From Podochytrium sp. JEL0797 (taxonomy: Eukaryota > Chytridiomycota > Chytridiomycetes > Chytridiales > Chytriomycetaceae), in assembly GCA_027596195.1 (NCBI GenBank), contig JADGJG010000496.1, forward strand, positions 1 to 18,038: a stretch of 18,038 bases of DNA, read 5' to 3'. Below, in pieces: positions 9,901-18,038 of this stretch. The position numbers and the translations under genes were made by a program. Position 1 is the stretch's first letter. Each line of letters starts with the position of its first letter. A model generated the notes under the pieces. That model did not search any database, was not told the origin of the DNA, and worked only from the letters and a program-made list of their open reading frames with translations.

Positions 9901-12900
9901 GCAACTGCCAAATCCATCACTTCAAACAGCATGTGCATTGTACTGTTCATTTTGATCCTCTCTCCGTTGATCAAGGTTAGAAGCTTGTTGTCATCCAACA
10001 CGGTATTCATGTTCTCGATCCAAAGCGCGTCGACGGGCCCATCCAGAATCGTCCATTTCTCATCGGGTGTATTATCTGCCACTTGCTCACGGAAAATCGA
10101 TCCGATTAGTCCGTCCTTCCATTCCATTGTAGCAAGATTAAATTGGCCATAGAGATCCGTCATTGCTACACACTTGGGTGGCATTCCGCGAGTTAGAGAA
10201 TCGGCGGAAAGATATGACGGTGCTCACCTTAGGATTCAAGACCCAAGTCTTCACCTTTTGGAAATCTGGGTTATTCGGGTACTTTTCTTTCAAGCGAGTG
10301 CTGGCATCGCGCAAAATTTCGTAGCATGTGGTTTTGCCGCCACCCGTCGGTCCCACCAGCATAACACCATGCCTGATTTTCATAGTCTCGTACAATTGGC
10401 AGATTCGTGTGATTGATGAATCAACCACTTCAAGGGAGCGCTCGTTCATTACTTCCTTGAACGCGCCAACCAGAAGACTGAAATCTTTTTCGATGATAAC
10501 AACTCCGGGAAACAGGTCTTGCAAAATTCCGGCAAATAGACACACATCTTCCTCCAAAAACTTAGGCAAATTAGAGTCTCTCAGCGACCTGATCAAGACG
10601 ACTTCCTCCGACAATTCGGGACTGCTCCGTTTGAGCGCGCCAGCCATAATCAACACAGATTTTACAGCCCGCATTCCAAAATCGTAGTGATCTTGTTGAG
10701 ATAGTTGCTCGGAACACAGTTTGTAGAGATTCACAACTTTCCCAGCAAATTTTTTGGCACTTTCGAATCTGCGTTTTGGTTTGATTAGTCGGTGATCGTG
10801 GAGGTAGAACCCTCACCCTTCCGAGAAAAGCATGATTTCAGCAATAAGACCGTAGTCGGGAATCATCATGGAGATGGGCCTGAAGAGTGCTTTCAAGTTG
10901 TCCGGCAGCTCTGTTCTACCAGCATACCCAGGATTCTGGGTTTGAAAATCGAATGAGATATCGAGCAAAATTATGGAAAGCACTAACCATCGTAATAAAC
11001 GCGGCGCATGTGTCAATCAGGCGGATTTCTCTGCCTTCGAAAGTGAATTTGGTCGCCTTCACGTCCTTGGCGCCCTTAATCGTGAGCAGCTGTTGAGCAA
11101 TCACCGAAAGCACCTCAATATCAATACGATTGAACTCGTCGAAACAAGCCCTGGAAGTATTGATTGGTCAGAGCCGATTCGGAGGAAAAGAAAATGCGCC
11201 TACCAAGCTCCCGACTGAGCCAAACCAGCAAACATTTTCCCCATCATTTTATAATCCATCCCGTCGGAGCAGTTAAAGACGACACACTGCCTTGCGAGTG
11301 CTTTTGCGAGATCCTTCACGGTTTCCGTTTTACCTGATGCGGGAAAAATATCAGCACCTTTTCCTAGTTGAGGAGAAAGATGAAAGTCACCTGTGCCCGC
11401 AGGCCCAGTGGGAGATCCGCCCAAGTTTAGCTGCATAGCGCCAGTCAAAGTCAAATAACATCGGTCCGTGAGAGGAGTGATGACCAGTCGCGGGGAACAA
11501 CCAAGGTACTCATATCCTAATTTTCGTGTCAGCGACAATCACTGCCACGGAAATAGTTGGTGCAAACCGTAAGAAAAGACGGAAGAAGACATTTTGACGC
11601 TACAAGTATCCAAATCCATGTCCCAGTAGTATCGGAGTTGCTTTGTCCACTCAAAGTCGGCAAGACCAGTCACTGACGCTCGAATTAGGCTGTAGAGAAT
11701 GTCTCGACTATAATAGTTCAGAAATTTGAATTTGACTGGGAAACCACAAAAATTACTCACTTATGAACATCAAGGGTAATTAACGCGCCAAGAATGGCTC
11801 GTTGGATCACCGTCAGCTCTCCCCGTACGAGACCAGCCAATGCAGACAAATTGTTGACTGAGTCCGTTTTCAAGGAGTTGAGGGCCCTTGCAGGCTCACT
11901 GGATTTAATTGCTTCGCTGACATCTCGCGTCCAGAGAATCTAATCATTCGAACATATGTTAAAAAATGAATATAAACGGGTTCAAGCATCAAACTCACTT
12001 GGTTTCCAGTCACAATTACTTGCCCGGCATGCTCTTTTACCCATTCCGTTCTTTTGTTCGGATCATACTCGCTGATTGCCACTTTCACAAGGCGGCGTAA
12101 TACTGCAAACATGGCTTCTTCCACAGCACCCAACCAAGCTTCCACGTTTCCGCGCGCCTTGATTGTTTTAATGAAAGCCACATGCTCACCCTCCGGGCTG
12201 ACCATGCCCTGAATATCAATACTCTTTGCGTCGTTGTTGTTGAATTCGAGGCTCTTTATGGCGTCAAAGCATTTGCTCATGTGAGGTTGCACGGCGTGAG
12301 GGTTTCTCGTTTGCGAAAGGATTTCAAGCAACTCGTCGTTTGAAAGAAAGTAGAACCGTGGGAACAGGAGCCGCTTTGATTCCAAATAATCTTCCAGGCA
12401 CTTTTGAATTTGGTCCAGCAGAACATTGTTCTGTTGCAAGGTCTCCAAGAGTCCCGGCACAGTTCCGGACTTGATTGCGTTCGGATTTCTCGCAACACGT
12501 CGCATAATATCTTTCCAAGATCGATCGACTTGGGCGAACATGCGTGCTTCGTCAGGAAGCTGTCGTTGGATATCGGGAGCCGAAAAGATTGATTCAAGAT
12601 ATAACCAATTTCGTTGGCAATTGAGCCTGATGGAAAATGTATCAGATAAAATTTCCTTTGTCAAAGTAGCTTACCAAGCTTCGAGAGTCTCTGCAAACAG
12701 AGCCAGCTGGCGATCCCATTTGTCAACGTCATTTTTTATAGGTCCGATAAATCGCGAGCTTTTGATTGTAGAAATGGTGACTTGACTGTCCTCCAACAAA
12801 GTCTGAATATCCTCCACAGTGCCCAAAATAAACACGTCCTTTGAGTCCCGATATCCTGCAATAATAAACTCGGCCTCATTCCAATTTTTCACGACTTTAA

Positions 12901-15900
12901 GGAGCATTTCTTCGAGGGCAGCTTCACTGGCGGCCTGCGCAGAAATATTGGAAATCTCTTCTTTGAAGTCGAAAGTTCTGTAGTCAATGAGTCGGCCGAG
13001 GGTAAAGCCGTCATCCTTCGTCATCGACTTTCCGACCGCATCTTGGATTCTGTCCCAATGGCGCGGCTTCAAGGCTTGGTTTCTCAAATCGAGAATGGTT
13101 GGATACATGACTCTGAACTCCTCGACCATCGATTTGAGTTTCGGCACAATGTCATTAGGAGGAAGCCCCTTGTCCAGACTGTACACAGTTTTCGAATAGG
13201 CTTGCATTTGGGCACTTATTTCCTCCATATTCAGTGATTCGAATGGTTGCGTTTTCCAATCCCTGTAGTTCAAGTTAAATTTTTGTTGGGGAATCGCAGG
13301 GAGGTGGGGAATTCAAATTCGAATTTCTTACCCAGCCATTTTGGTCCACTCTCTCAGCGACGTCCAGAGCGCGCTCTTTAATTCTACTTCAACCAGAGTA
13401 TCTTCCAAATCCCCATTGGTTCCCTTTTTCTTTGAGTCTGGAGCGGCTTCGCCTTCAGATTTTGCTGGCGCCGAAGTCTCCCCTCCCTTCTTGAAGAGCT
13501 CTGCCCATTGCTCATACAACAGCTTTGTCGCTTCAATTTTATGCAGCGATGCTTGCAACTCCGCAAGATATGTAATGACAATGTCACTCTTGGAATTCAG
13601 ACTCAACACCATCGGGTCTTGGGCTCGGTTGCGAACATCCGAGACTTCACCGAGCAAATCAGCAAGGGATTTTTCAAGATCGATAGAGAATTTGGCGATA
13701 TTTTCTTCTTTTGTGTCGGTGGAAATGTCGACGGCTTCTTGCAACGAGCGCAGAGTCGGCGAGAGTGTTTGGTAGAGGGCAAGGTCAGTCGGTTGGATGG
13801 AAATCTTGTAAAAGTCGAGGAGACCATAGAATCTCATGATTTCATCGTGCATGTGCAGCACAAGGGGAAGTGCGAGTTTGACTAAACGAAAATGTTAGAA
13901 CCGAAACTTGACGCGGGTGTCCACAAGCTACAAAAATTCCTTACTCTTTTCAAGCCATCCCAAATACTCAACAAATCCCTCCACATTCGAAGGCTGGATA
14001 TTGAGAATTCTCACCCACTGCTGCAGCTCCGTCAACAAAAGCTCGTTCTTGTTTCTCGCCAACCCGGGCAAAATCTTGGCAACGTCATCGAAGCAGCGCT
14101 CGGGACTCGGAGCCAATACATCCTTCAGCTTTGTTGTGTCCACATTCAGATTGTTGATTTCACTAAATTGAAAAAGGGAAGCGTCAGGTGGAAACATGCG
14201 ACACACGAAAAATTGTTTACCTCGAGACAGAAATCCCATTCATTGTCTGTCGCTGCAATTGGAATTTGCTTAGCGCCTCCTCAAAGAATTCAAACAACGG
14301 TGAAAAGTGTTCTTCCTCTTCACCCTCTCCTCGTATTTCGATCGTGCTCCCAATCTCCAACACACTACGCTTGTCTTCAACAGGAAGATCCCGACCCGGC
14401 TCGGCAGCATTTCGTCTCGCCTCCACTTGTTCGGTTTCGTAAGCCAAAAGAATATTCCCCATTCCGCCGTCTCCGGTGTTTGTAGCCAACAACACGGCCA
14501 CTCGGCCACCAGCAAGCCGGAGTTGATCCAGCGCGTCAAAAAACTCGTTATCAATCCACATGTTTCTGACGGCAGTAAATGACAACATCCACTCTGCTGC
14601 GTTCAAAAAGTTTCCGACAATAACACCGCGGATTCGACCACACACTTCTCGGAAATAGCCTCCCTCGGTGATGATATTAGTAATCTGTGGACCCTCTCCA
14701 AATACGGGCTCTTCCAGACCGCGACTGGATGAATAAGCGCCACCCGTCAGGTTGGATGGATCCAAGAAGGGGATCGTGTTGGTGAGCAGATGGAACTCCT
14801 CCACAGCGAGAACATAATTTTTCAGCAGTTCATCGATCGCGTTGAGAAAGTCTGGCAGGGAGGGCTCGAAATAGAGATGTTTTGTTGAAGAAGTGTGATG
14901 TAGCAACAGTTGCAGTTTGAAGAGAGGGAGGTCCTTCACTTTGGCAAGTTCATTTTTCAAAGCGACAACTTTTTGCGCCTTGTTGGCCTTGATTGAGGAT
15001 TCGTAAACGACAGGAGACTCGTCGACTTCCATCACATCCTCCTTGGGAACTTTGTCTTCATCGTAGACGTGACGAACCTCCACTCTAATCATGGCAGCTC
15101 GCAGAATTCGGCTCAAGATGGACGTGAACCCATCGAAACCACACGTAATCAATTCACTCGTCTTGACCTCAGGACCCACAATCACTCCTCCAACCTGGAC
15201 GGTCCCGTTTGTAATGATGCTAGACCCAAGCTGGTCCGCACTTCCCAAATTCATGTTTGATCCAGAATTTCTGACCTCTTCCAACATTTTGCTCACATCA
15301 TTCGCGCGTTCGGTCCCTTCCAACGACATTAGCAATCCAATTTGCTCATCGCGAATAGGGTCATTGCCGTCATATCCATCCACAACCACATCCGCGTCTG
15401 AACACCCCCAAAACGCACTCTTGAGCATATCCTTGACACTATCCACAACCAGCATGTGCAGCGAATTCACAACCATATAATCAATCAGCTTCACAAACCG
15501 CTGCAACTTCAAACACTCCGTCTTGCGCGCACTTTGTTCCGTGAAACTGAGCTTCAAACCACTCGTGACCCCCTTCAAAAAGTTTTCCTGCTCATTCTCA
15601 TCCACTTCCTTGAGGGTGATGTTGAACCCCTTTTCATGGAGACACTTCATCGCAGCTGCTTCCACCAACGCACGGATATTCGTTTCCCACTCGTGAAGCG
15701 AGCCTTGAGAAACCCCTTGCACCCACTCCAACTGGCTCTTGAGAAACTCGCTCAATTCGTACCCGAGTCGTCCCACCATTTCGTTCCCGCCTTCGAGGTA
15801 CACGAGTTTTTTGGTTACCCTGAAATTGAAACACAGCGTACTGATTTGGAGGAGAGTCGGGCAAAGGATAGGATGCGCCAGAAACAGGTTCTTTTGAAGC

Positions 15901-17685
15901 ATTTGCTTTGACTTGGCGATTTTGGTATGGAGGACGGTTTTTTGCCAGACAGTGAAGCATTTCCAGATGCGGTAGCGCGCAAAGAAGGGAATGCGGAGAA
16001 GCTTTTGAAAAAGCGCGTGTTCACGGATCCATTGTGTTGTGGGTGTGAATTCTCCGTGACCAATGGCGTTGAAGCAGGTGACTCCCTTCAAAACAAAGTT
16101 CAGCTGAAGGCTCTGAAACGCAATTTATGGAGAAACACAACTTACCCTGTTGCTAATAGTATAATACACTTCCCCCTTCTTAATCTCTTGATACTCCACA
16201 ATCTGAAGATTGTACGGATTGAACGTCGAGTTCCGAACCGAAGGCAACACGGCCTTCAAGTACGCAAACTCCTTACTCCCGGGTCCCCGCGTTTCAATAT
16301 ACTTGATGAACTGAAACGGATCCTTACACATCTTCAACCCCGTGACCCCAATCACTTCCGACCCCAATTGAAACGTGTAATTGCGCACCCGTTTCCCCGG
16401 TTTCCCACCAATCGGCGCAGAAGCAACAAGCCGCGTCGCACCCTTCTCCTCCCCATCCACAGCCATAAAATCCGTCTCAGCTTGACTTGTTGCAGCACTC
16501 TGAGCACGACGCGCGACCTCCACCCCACCTTCGGGAACCATCAACCGCACCCTCTTCCCATCACCCGACTTGACCCCCACCACCTCCGCTTCCTTCACTC
16601 CGGCACCCTCCCCAATCGGAGGAATCACCGTCGAATTCCCAAACACAGCACCACCTCCCCTCACATGTCCCAACCCGAACTTGTCCAACTCATCCTGCCC
16701 CAACAACACCAACGCGTCATCCCCCCTGCGTTTGGGCCTCAACACCCTACTCAAATCCTCAAACTCCATTTCATGCGCGTTCCTCCCAGCAACAGAAGAC
16801 ACACCATGTGCGCTTTCCGCCCTCGTAGATTGTTGCGAAGACGGTCGACTACTACTCGCATGCGGCTGCCGGAACGCGTGATGCGGGGTCGAACTAATTG
16901 GCAGAATCACAGGTCGTTTGGCTTTAAGTAGTGTACGCGATCCAGCGGCACTGCTGTTCCCAGAGCTCGGAACAGGCAACCGACGCGTACTCGTTTGCGC
17001 GACGGGAACTTCGCGTTCAGCCTATCAAATAATTTTTAATTCAATGTACAGAAAAAAAAGAAACAACACTCACAGCTTGCGCAATCACACGAGGCGTCGT
17101 AGCCCCACTCATGGCAACCGACTCTCCCCTCCCACTCCCAAAACCACCCCCCCTTCCCACCGACGACCCCGTCACACTCATCTCATCAAACTCTCCCGGC
17201 TGTGCATACAAACTCACGGGAGCACTCTGCAATCGCGTTGGCATAGCCGCTCCAGAATACGCAGACCCCCCGCGACTCCCCGAATACGACCTCGCATAAC
17301 TCGACCCAGCCCCCTCACTCGGCACCTCGACAATAAAATGCGGATTCTCCTTCTTGGCCGAAGTAGTATAAAGCCGTTGCGTGAGACTTGCCTGCGCAAG
17401 GTTATGTTTCTTTTCATTTTGGGAACGGTTCGCGATTTTGAGGGAAGGGAGGTGTGATGTGGGGGCGGTGGAGGCTCGCGGTATTTTTTGTTCTGTTGTT
17501 TCGTGATTATAGTGACATGAGTCAAACCGTCCAAAAACAAAACAAATCCATTTTTTGTTTGACAGCGCGATAGGCCATCAATAGTCACCTGAACTGGTGC
17601 GGTCAGAAGGCGGCACCAAACTCGGGGCTCTCGAGATCGCGCTGGCTTGTCTCGAGAACGCCAAAGGGTCGTTGTTGAAGTCCAT
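2465..17685 (-). CDS. DNAH6: Axonemal dynein heavy chain, single-headed inner-arm DNAH6 type (complete, 27 exons)
   Basis: This is the motor subunit of an axonemal inner-arm dynein, an ATP-driven minus-end-directed microtubule motor that bends cilia and flagella. Predicted exons: 17685..17589, 17492..17074, 17021..16146, 16085..14221, 14162..13945, 13881..13332, 13262..12675, 12626..11999, 11939..11761, 11707..11568, 11516..11391, 11333..11204, 11150..10988, 10935..10817, 10768..10228, 10172..9420, 9362..8982, 8926..7861, 7811..7167, 7102..6807, 6757..6662, 6610..6132, 6076..5635, 5566..4063, 4008..2789, 2738..2541, 2482..2465. All junctions keep frame; the sum is 13,737 nt, 4,578 residues, against about 4,160 for human DNAH6. 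P-loops are GPAGTGKT (AAA1), GPTGGGKT (AAA2), GMTGVGKS (AAA3) and GVGGCGKQ (AAA4). DNAH6 assignment rests on [27 protein letters not shown] and the ALLCQLNE end, compared from memory of the family. Introns are 48-69 nt except the first (96). Exons 1-2 and the exon 4 start are the least certain. An alternative in-frame ATG lies at 17751. Confidence 0.93.
3980..5249 (-). other. Dynein AAA6 (exon 24 and start of exon 25)
   Basis: It contains [74 protein letters not shown] and [13 protein letters not shown]. The exon 24/25 junction restores [14 protein letters not shown]. No P-loop, as expected for AAA6. Boundaries are approximate. Confidence 0.9.
5250..6289 (-). other. Dynein AAA5 and buttress (exons 22-24)
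   Basis: Conserved blocks are [13 protein letters not shown], the exon 22/23 junction [36 protein letters not shown], and the exon 23/24 junction [18 protein letters not shown]. The following helix-rich [21 protein letters not shown] segment is the strut that supports the stalk. There is no Walker A motif, as usual for AAA5. Confidence 0.9.
6290..7395 (-). other. Dynein stalk and microtubule-binding domain (residues ~3086-3399, exons 19-22)
   Basis: [17 protein letters not shown] opens the first coiled-coil arm. The arm carries heptad-like Leu/Ile repeats up to about residue 3195. The microtubule-binding tip follows: [16 protein letters not shown], then EYDKDNIPE after the exon 20/21 junction, then [17 protein letters not shown] across exons 21/22. 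The returning arm starts near [12 protein letters not shown] and ends near DEQIRWGE. The proposed splices give the spacing expected for this domain. Confidence 0.9.
7396..8263 (-). other. Dynein AAA4 (exon 18 3' part and exon 19)
   Basis: Walker A GVGGCGKQ is at residues 2867-2874 (8101..8078); family members usually have Thr or Ser where this has Cys. The Walker B region reads VFLMSDTQI, with no catalytic Glu next to the Asp, as in other axonemal dyneins. Exon 18 joins exon 19 as [31 protein letters not shown] is the conserved block near the end. Confidence 0.92.
8264..9362 (-). other. Dynein AAA3, the regulatory ATPase site (exon 17 and first part of exon 18)
   Basis: Walker A reads GMTGVGKS (residues 2517-2524, 9206..9183), close to the GVTGVGKS form of DNAH6-type dyneins. 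Walker B is [12 protein letters not shown] with the acidic pair at 2585-2586. Splicing exon 17 to 18 restores [38 protein letters not shown] is the conserved sensor-side block. The boundary with AAA4 is approximate. Confidence 0.92.
9420..10768 (-). other. Dynein AAA2 (exons 15-16)
   Basis: Walker A GPTGGGKT is at residues 2172-2179 (10353..10330). [17 protein letters not shown] and the [21 protein letters not shown] block lie in exon 16. AAA2 usually binds ATP without hydrolysing it. The exon 15/16 junction uses an AAG acceptor and rebuilds [14 protein letters not shown] with the spacing normal for the family. Confidence 0.93.
10817..11516 (-). other. Dynein AAA1, the main ATPase site (exons 11-14)
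   Basis: AAA1 starts at [20 protein letters not shown]. Walker A GPAGTGKT (residues 1891-1898) is split between exons 11 and 12 inside the GGT glycine codon (G|GT). Walker B is CFDEFNRI (residues 1941-1948), with the catalytic Glu at 1944. [18 protein letters not shown] follows. All residues expected of an active hydrolysis site are present, so a working motor is expected. Confidence 0.95.
11568..13262 (-). other. Dynein linker (residues ~1342-1853, exons 7-10)
   Basis: The linker is the lever that swings across the AAA ring during the power stroke. It is identified by [20 protein letters not shown] at the start of exon 8, [20 protein letters not shown] after it, and the NQILWTRDV segment restored by splicing exon 8 to exon 9. 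The start near [14 protein letters not shown] is approximate. Confidence 0.9.
13332..16379 (-). other. Dynein tail (residues ~387-1341, exons 3-6)
   Basis: This region would carry light and intermediate chain contacts and docking to the axoneme. It contains the conserved [26 protein letters not shown] block near residues 483-512, a reliable mark of the monomeric inner-arm dynein tail. Two stretches look like added loops: residues ~692-832 (Gly/Asp/Ser-rich, then acidic [10 protein letters not shown]) and ~1289-1320 ([18 protein letters not shown] then basic KKKG). A very acidic run (GEGEEEEH) ends exon 4. Confidence 0.85.
16380..17685 (-). other. Dynein N-terminal disordered extension (residues 1-386, exons 1-3)
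   Basis: Residues 1-386 are rich in Ser, Gly, Ala, Pro and Arg (for example [19 protein letters not shown] and [11 protein letters not shown]), with no recognisable fold. Exon 1 (17685..17589) starts [19 protein letters not shown] and ends at a CAG|GTGACT donor in phase 1. The first AG downstream, ACAACAG at 17493, gives exon 2 in the right phase and frame. Exon 2 to exon 3 (intron 17073..17022, GTGAGT..ATAG) is phase 0. Absence of any earlier AG in the 96-nt first intron supports this model. The folded tail starts near NYTFQLGSE at about residue 386. Confidence 0.65.
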
Positions 17686-17980
17686 TCGGATCGTATATAA
17701 ATCTGAACCAAAATCACATCTGTCAGAGAAACAAATGTCGCATGCGTGCATGTACCTTTGATAGGACTTTTGAATCACTGGTATATATCAATACAATAAA
17801 AACTGGCTGTCAGGTTCAGGTCCAGTTGTAGTCTTTTTTTTTGTTTTGTTTGTCGACAATTCACCAAAACCAATTCCAAATAACCTCTTCATAACACACA
17901 CATTGTATCTTCATAAAAGCAACAAAAAACTATAAATAATCCTTCCCCCGTCCCCCCAACCCCCCAAAAACACACAAAAA
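17686..17980. other. Upstream region of the dynein gene
   Basis: This 295-bp AT-rich spacer lies between the dynein start and the end of the next minus-strand gene. It holds a TATA-like element (listed separately), a second ATTTATATACGA sequence right before the ATG (17702-17691), a T run at 17835-17842 and three C runs on the plus strand (17945-17949, 17952-17957, 17960-17965). An ATG at 17751 is in frame with the dynein start and could lengthen the N terminus by 22 residues. Confidence 0.5.
17782..17788 (-). promoter_or_regulatory. TATA-like element upstream of the dynein start
   Basis: On the minus strand GATATATAC lies about 100 nt upstream of the ATG at 17685. Position and sequence suit a TATA box, but the surrounding DNA is AT-rich, so chance occurrence is possible. 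Confidence 0.3.
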
Positions 17981-18038
17981 TCACTTCTCCAACCTCTTCA
18001 CAATCACCCTCCTCCCTTCCTCCCACAAAAATGACTTT
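17981..18038 (-). CDS. Last 18 codons of an unidentified protein gene (partial)
   Basis: The frame reads KSFLWEEGRRVIVKRLEK and then TGA (17983-17981). The mix of charged and hydrophobic residues looks like a real C terminus, while the sequence after the stop turns at once into G runs and AT-rich DNA, as a 3' UTR would. The gene would be upstream of the dynein and on the same strand. Another frame stays open longer but runs through poly-G, which argues against it. Too short to assign a family. Confidence 0.35.
   Translation of the reverse strand, partial: KSFLWEEGRRVIVKRLEK

Noticed and set aside
15790..15835. Possible extra intron in exon 4 near [17 protein letters not shown]
   Set aside because: A TTTCAG is present, but the frame is open and the residues on both sides read as continuous dynein tail. 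No matching donor is needed.
15927..16931. 334-codon open frame on the plus strand
   Set aside because: It lies antisense to dynein exons 3-4 and their intron. Its composition (His/Pro/Arg-rich) is what the complement of the Ser/Gly-rich dynein exon gives, and it shows no domain.
17399..17403. Alternative acceptor GCGCAG for dynein exon 2
   Set aside because: With the phase-1 donor at 17588 it would shift the frame and meet a stop after about 24 codons. ACAACAG at 17493 is the first AG and fits the phase.
17214..17717. Minus-strand 167-codon frame in another register over dynein exons 1-2
   Set aside because: It is Arg/Pro-rich without a domain and in the wrong register to join exon 3. The spliced frame joins three exons cleanly.
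1..18038. CRISPR array, bacterial operon, riboswitch or rRNA
   Set aside because: No regularly spaced repeat-spacer pattern or ribosomal RNA sequence was seen, and the intron-rich genes are eukaryotic.

Overview
The window is nuclear DNA from a eukaryote with compact genes and very short introns that builds motile cilia or flagella. The evidence is a complete axonemal dynein heavy chain gene cut by 26 small introns, mostly 48-69 nt with GT..AG ends and several CTAAC/CTGAC-like branch sequences, plus an intronless nuclear tRNA-Leu with A and B boxes. Short fungal-style introns together with an axonemal dynein fit a zoosporic (chytrid-type) fungus best. That placement is inference; other flagellated protists are not excluded.

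Layout, left to right. (1) Positions 1-821, minus strand: the 5' part of a two-exon protein gene that runs off the left edge. It has an Ala/Pro-rich N terminus, then a domain that faintly resembles the N-terminal DNA-binding part of eukaryotic Crypton-type tyrosine recombinases. A cluster of four GAAAGCG heptamers lies just upstream. (2) Positions 946-1916: a segment bounded by two 23-bp direct repeats (22/23 identical) with a near-palindromic core. It contains a long open frame with no ATG near its start (987-1796, minus). (3) Positions 1917-2464: intergenic DNA with a hairpin, a 13-bp tandem duplication, a tRNA-Leu(AAG) on the minus strand with its T-run terminator, and the dynein poly(A) signal. 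(4) Positions 2465-17685, minus strand: the dynein gene, which fills about 84% of the window. (5) Positions 17686-17980: the upstream region of the dynein gene, with a TATA-like element and three long G runs on the minus strand. (6) Positions 17981-18038: the probable last 18 codons of another minus-strand gene.

The dynein was rebuilt exon by exon from intron phase and from conserved dynein sequence at each junction. The 27 exons add up to 13,737 nt, giving 4,578 residues plus a stop with no frame break. The product has an extended disordered N terminus, tail, linker, six AAA modules (P-loops readable in AAA1-AAA4), stalk with microtubule-binding domain, and the C-terminal domain. Class-specific wording (GMTGVGKS in AAA3, [12 protein letters not shown] in AAA6, ILDVQPR..GG.GKS in the C-terminal domain, final ALLCQLNE) places it with DNAH6-type single-headed inner-arm dyneins.

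The dynein gene is ordinary in function but instructive in gene structure: an 18-nt last exon, a stop-free 57-nt intron that splits the AAA1 Walker A motif, and AAG acceptors. The least explained DNA is the left 2 kb, where a possible recombinase gene sits beside direct repeats with palindromic cores, about 200 bp from a tRNA gene. I see no convincing complete new system.
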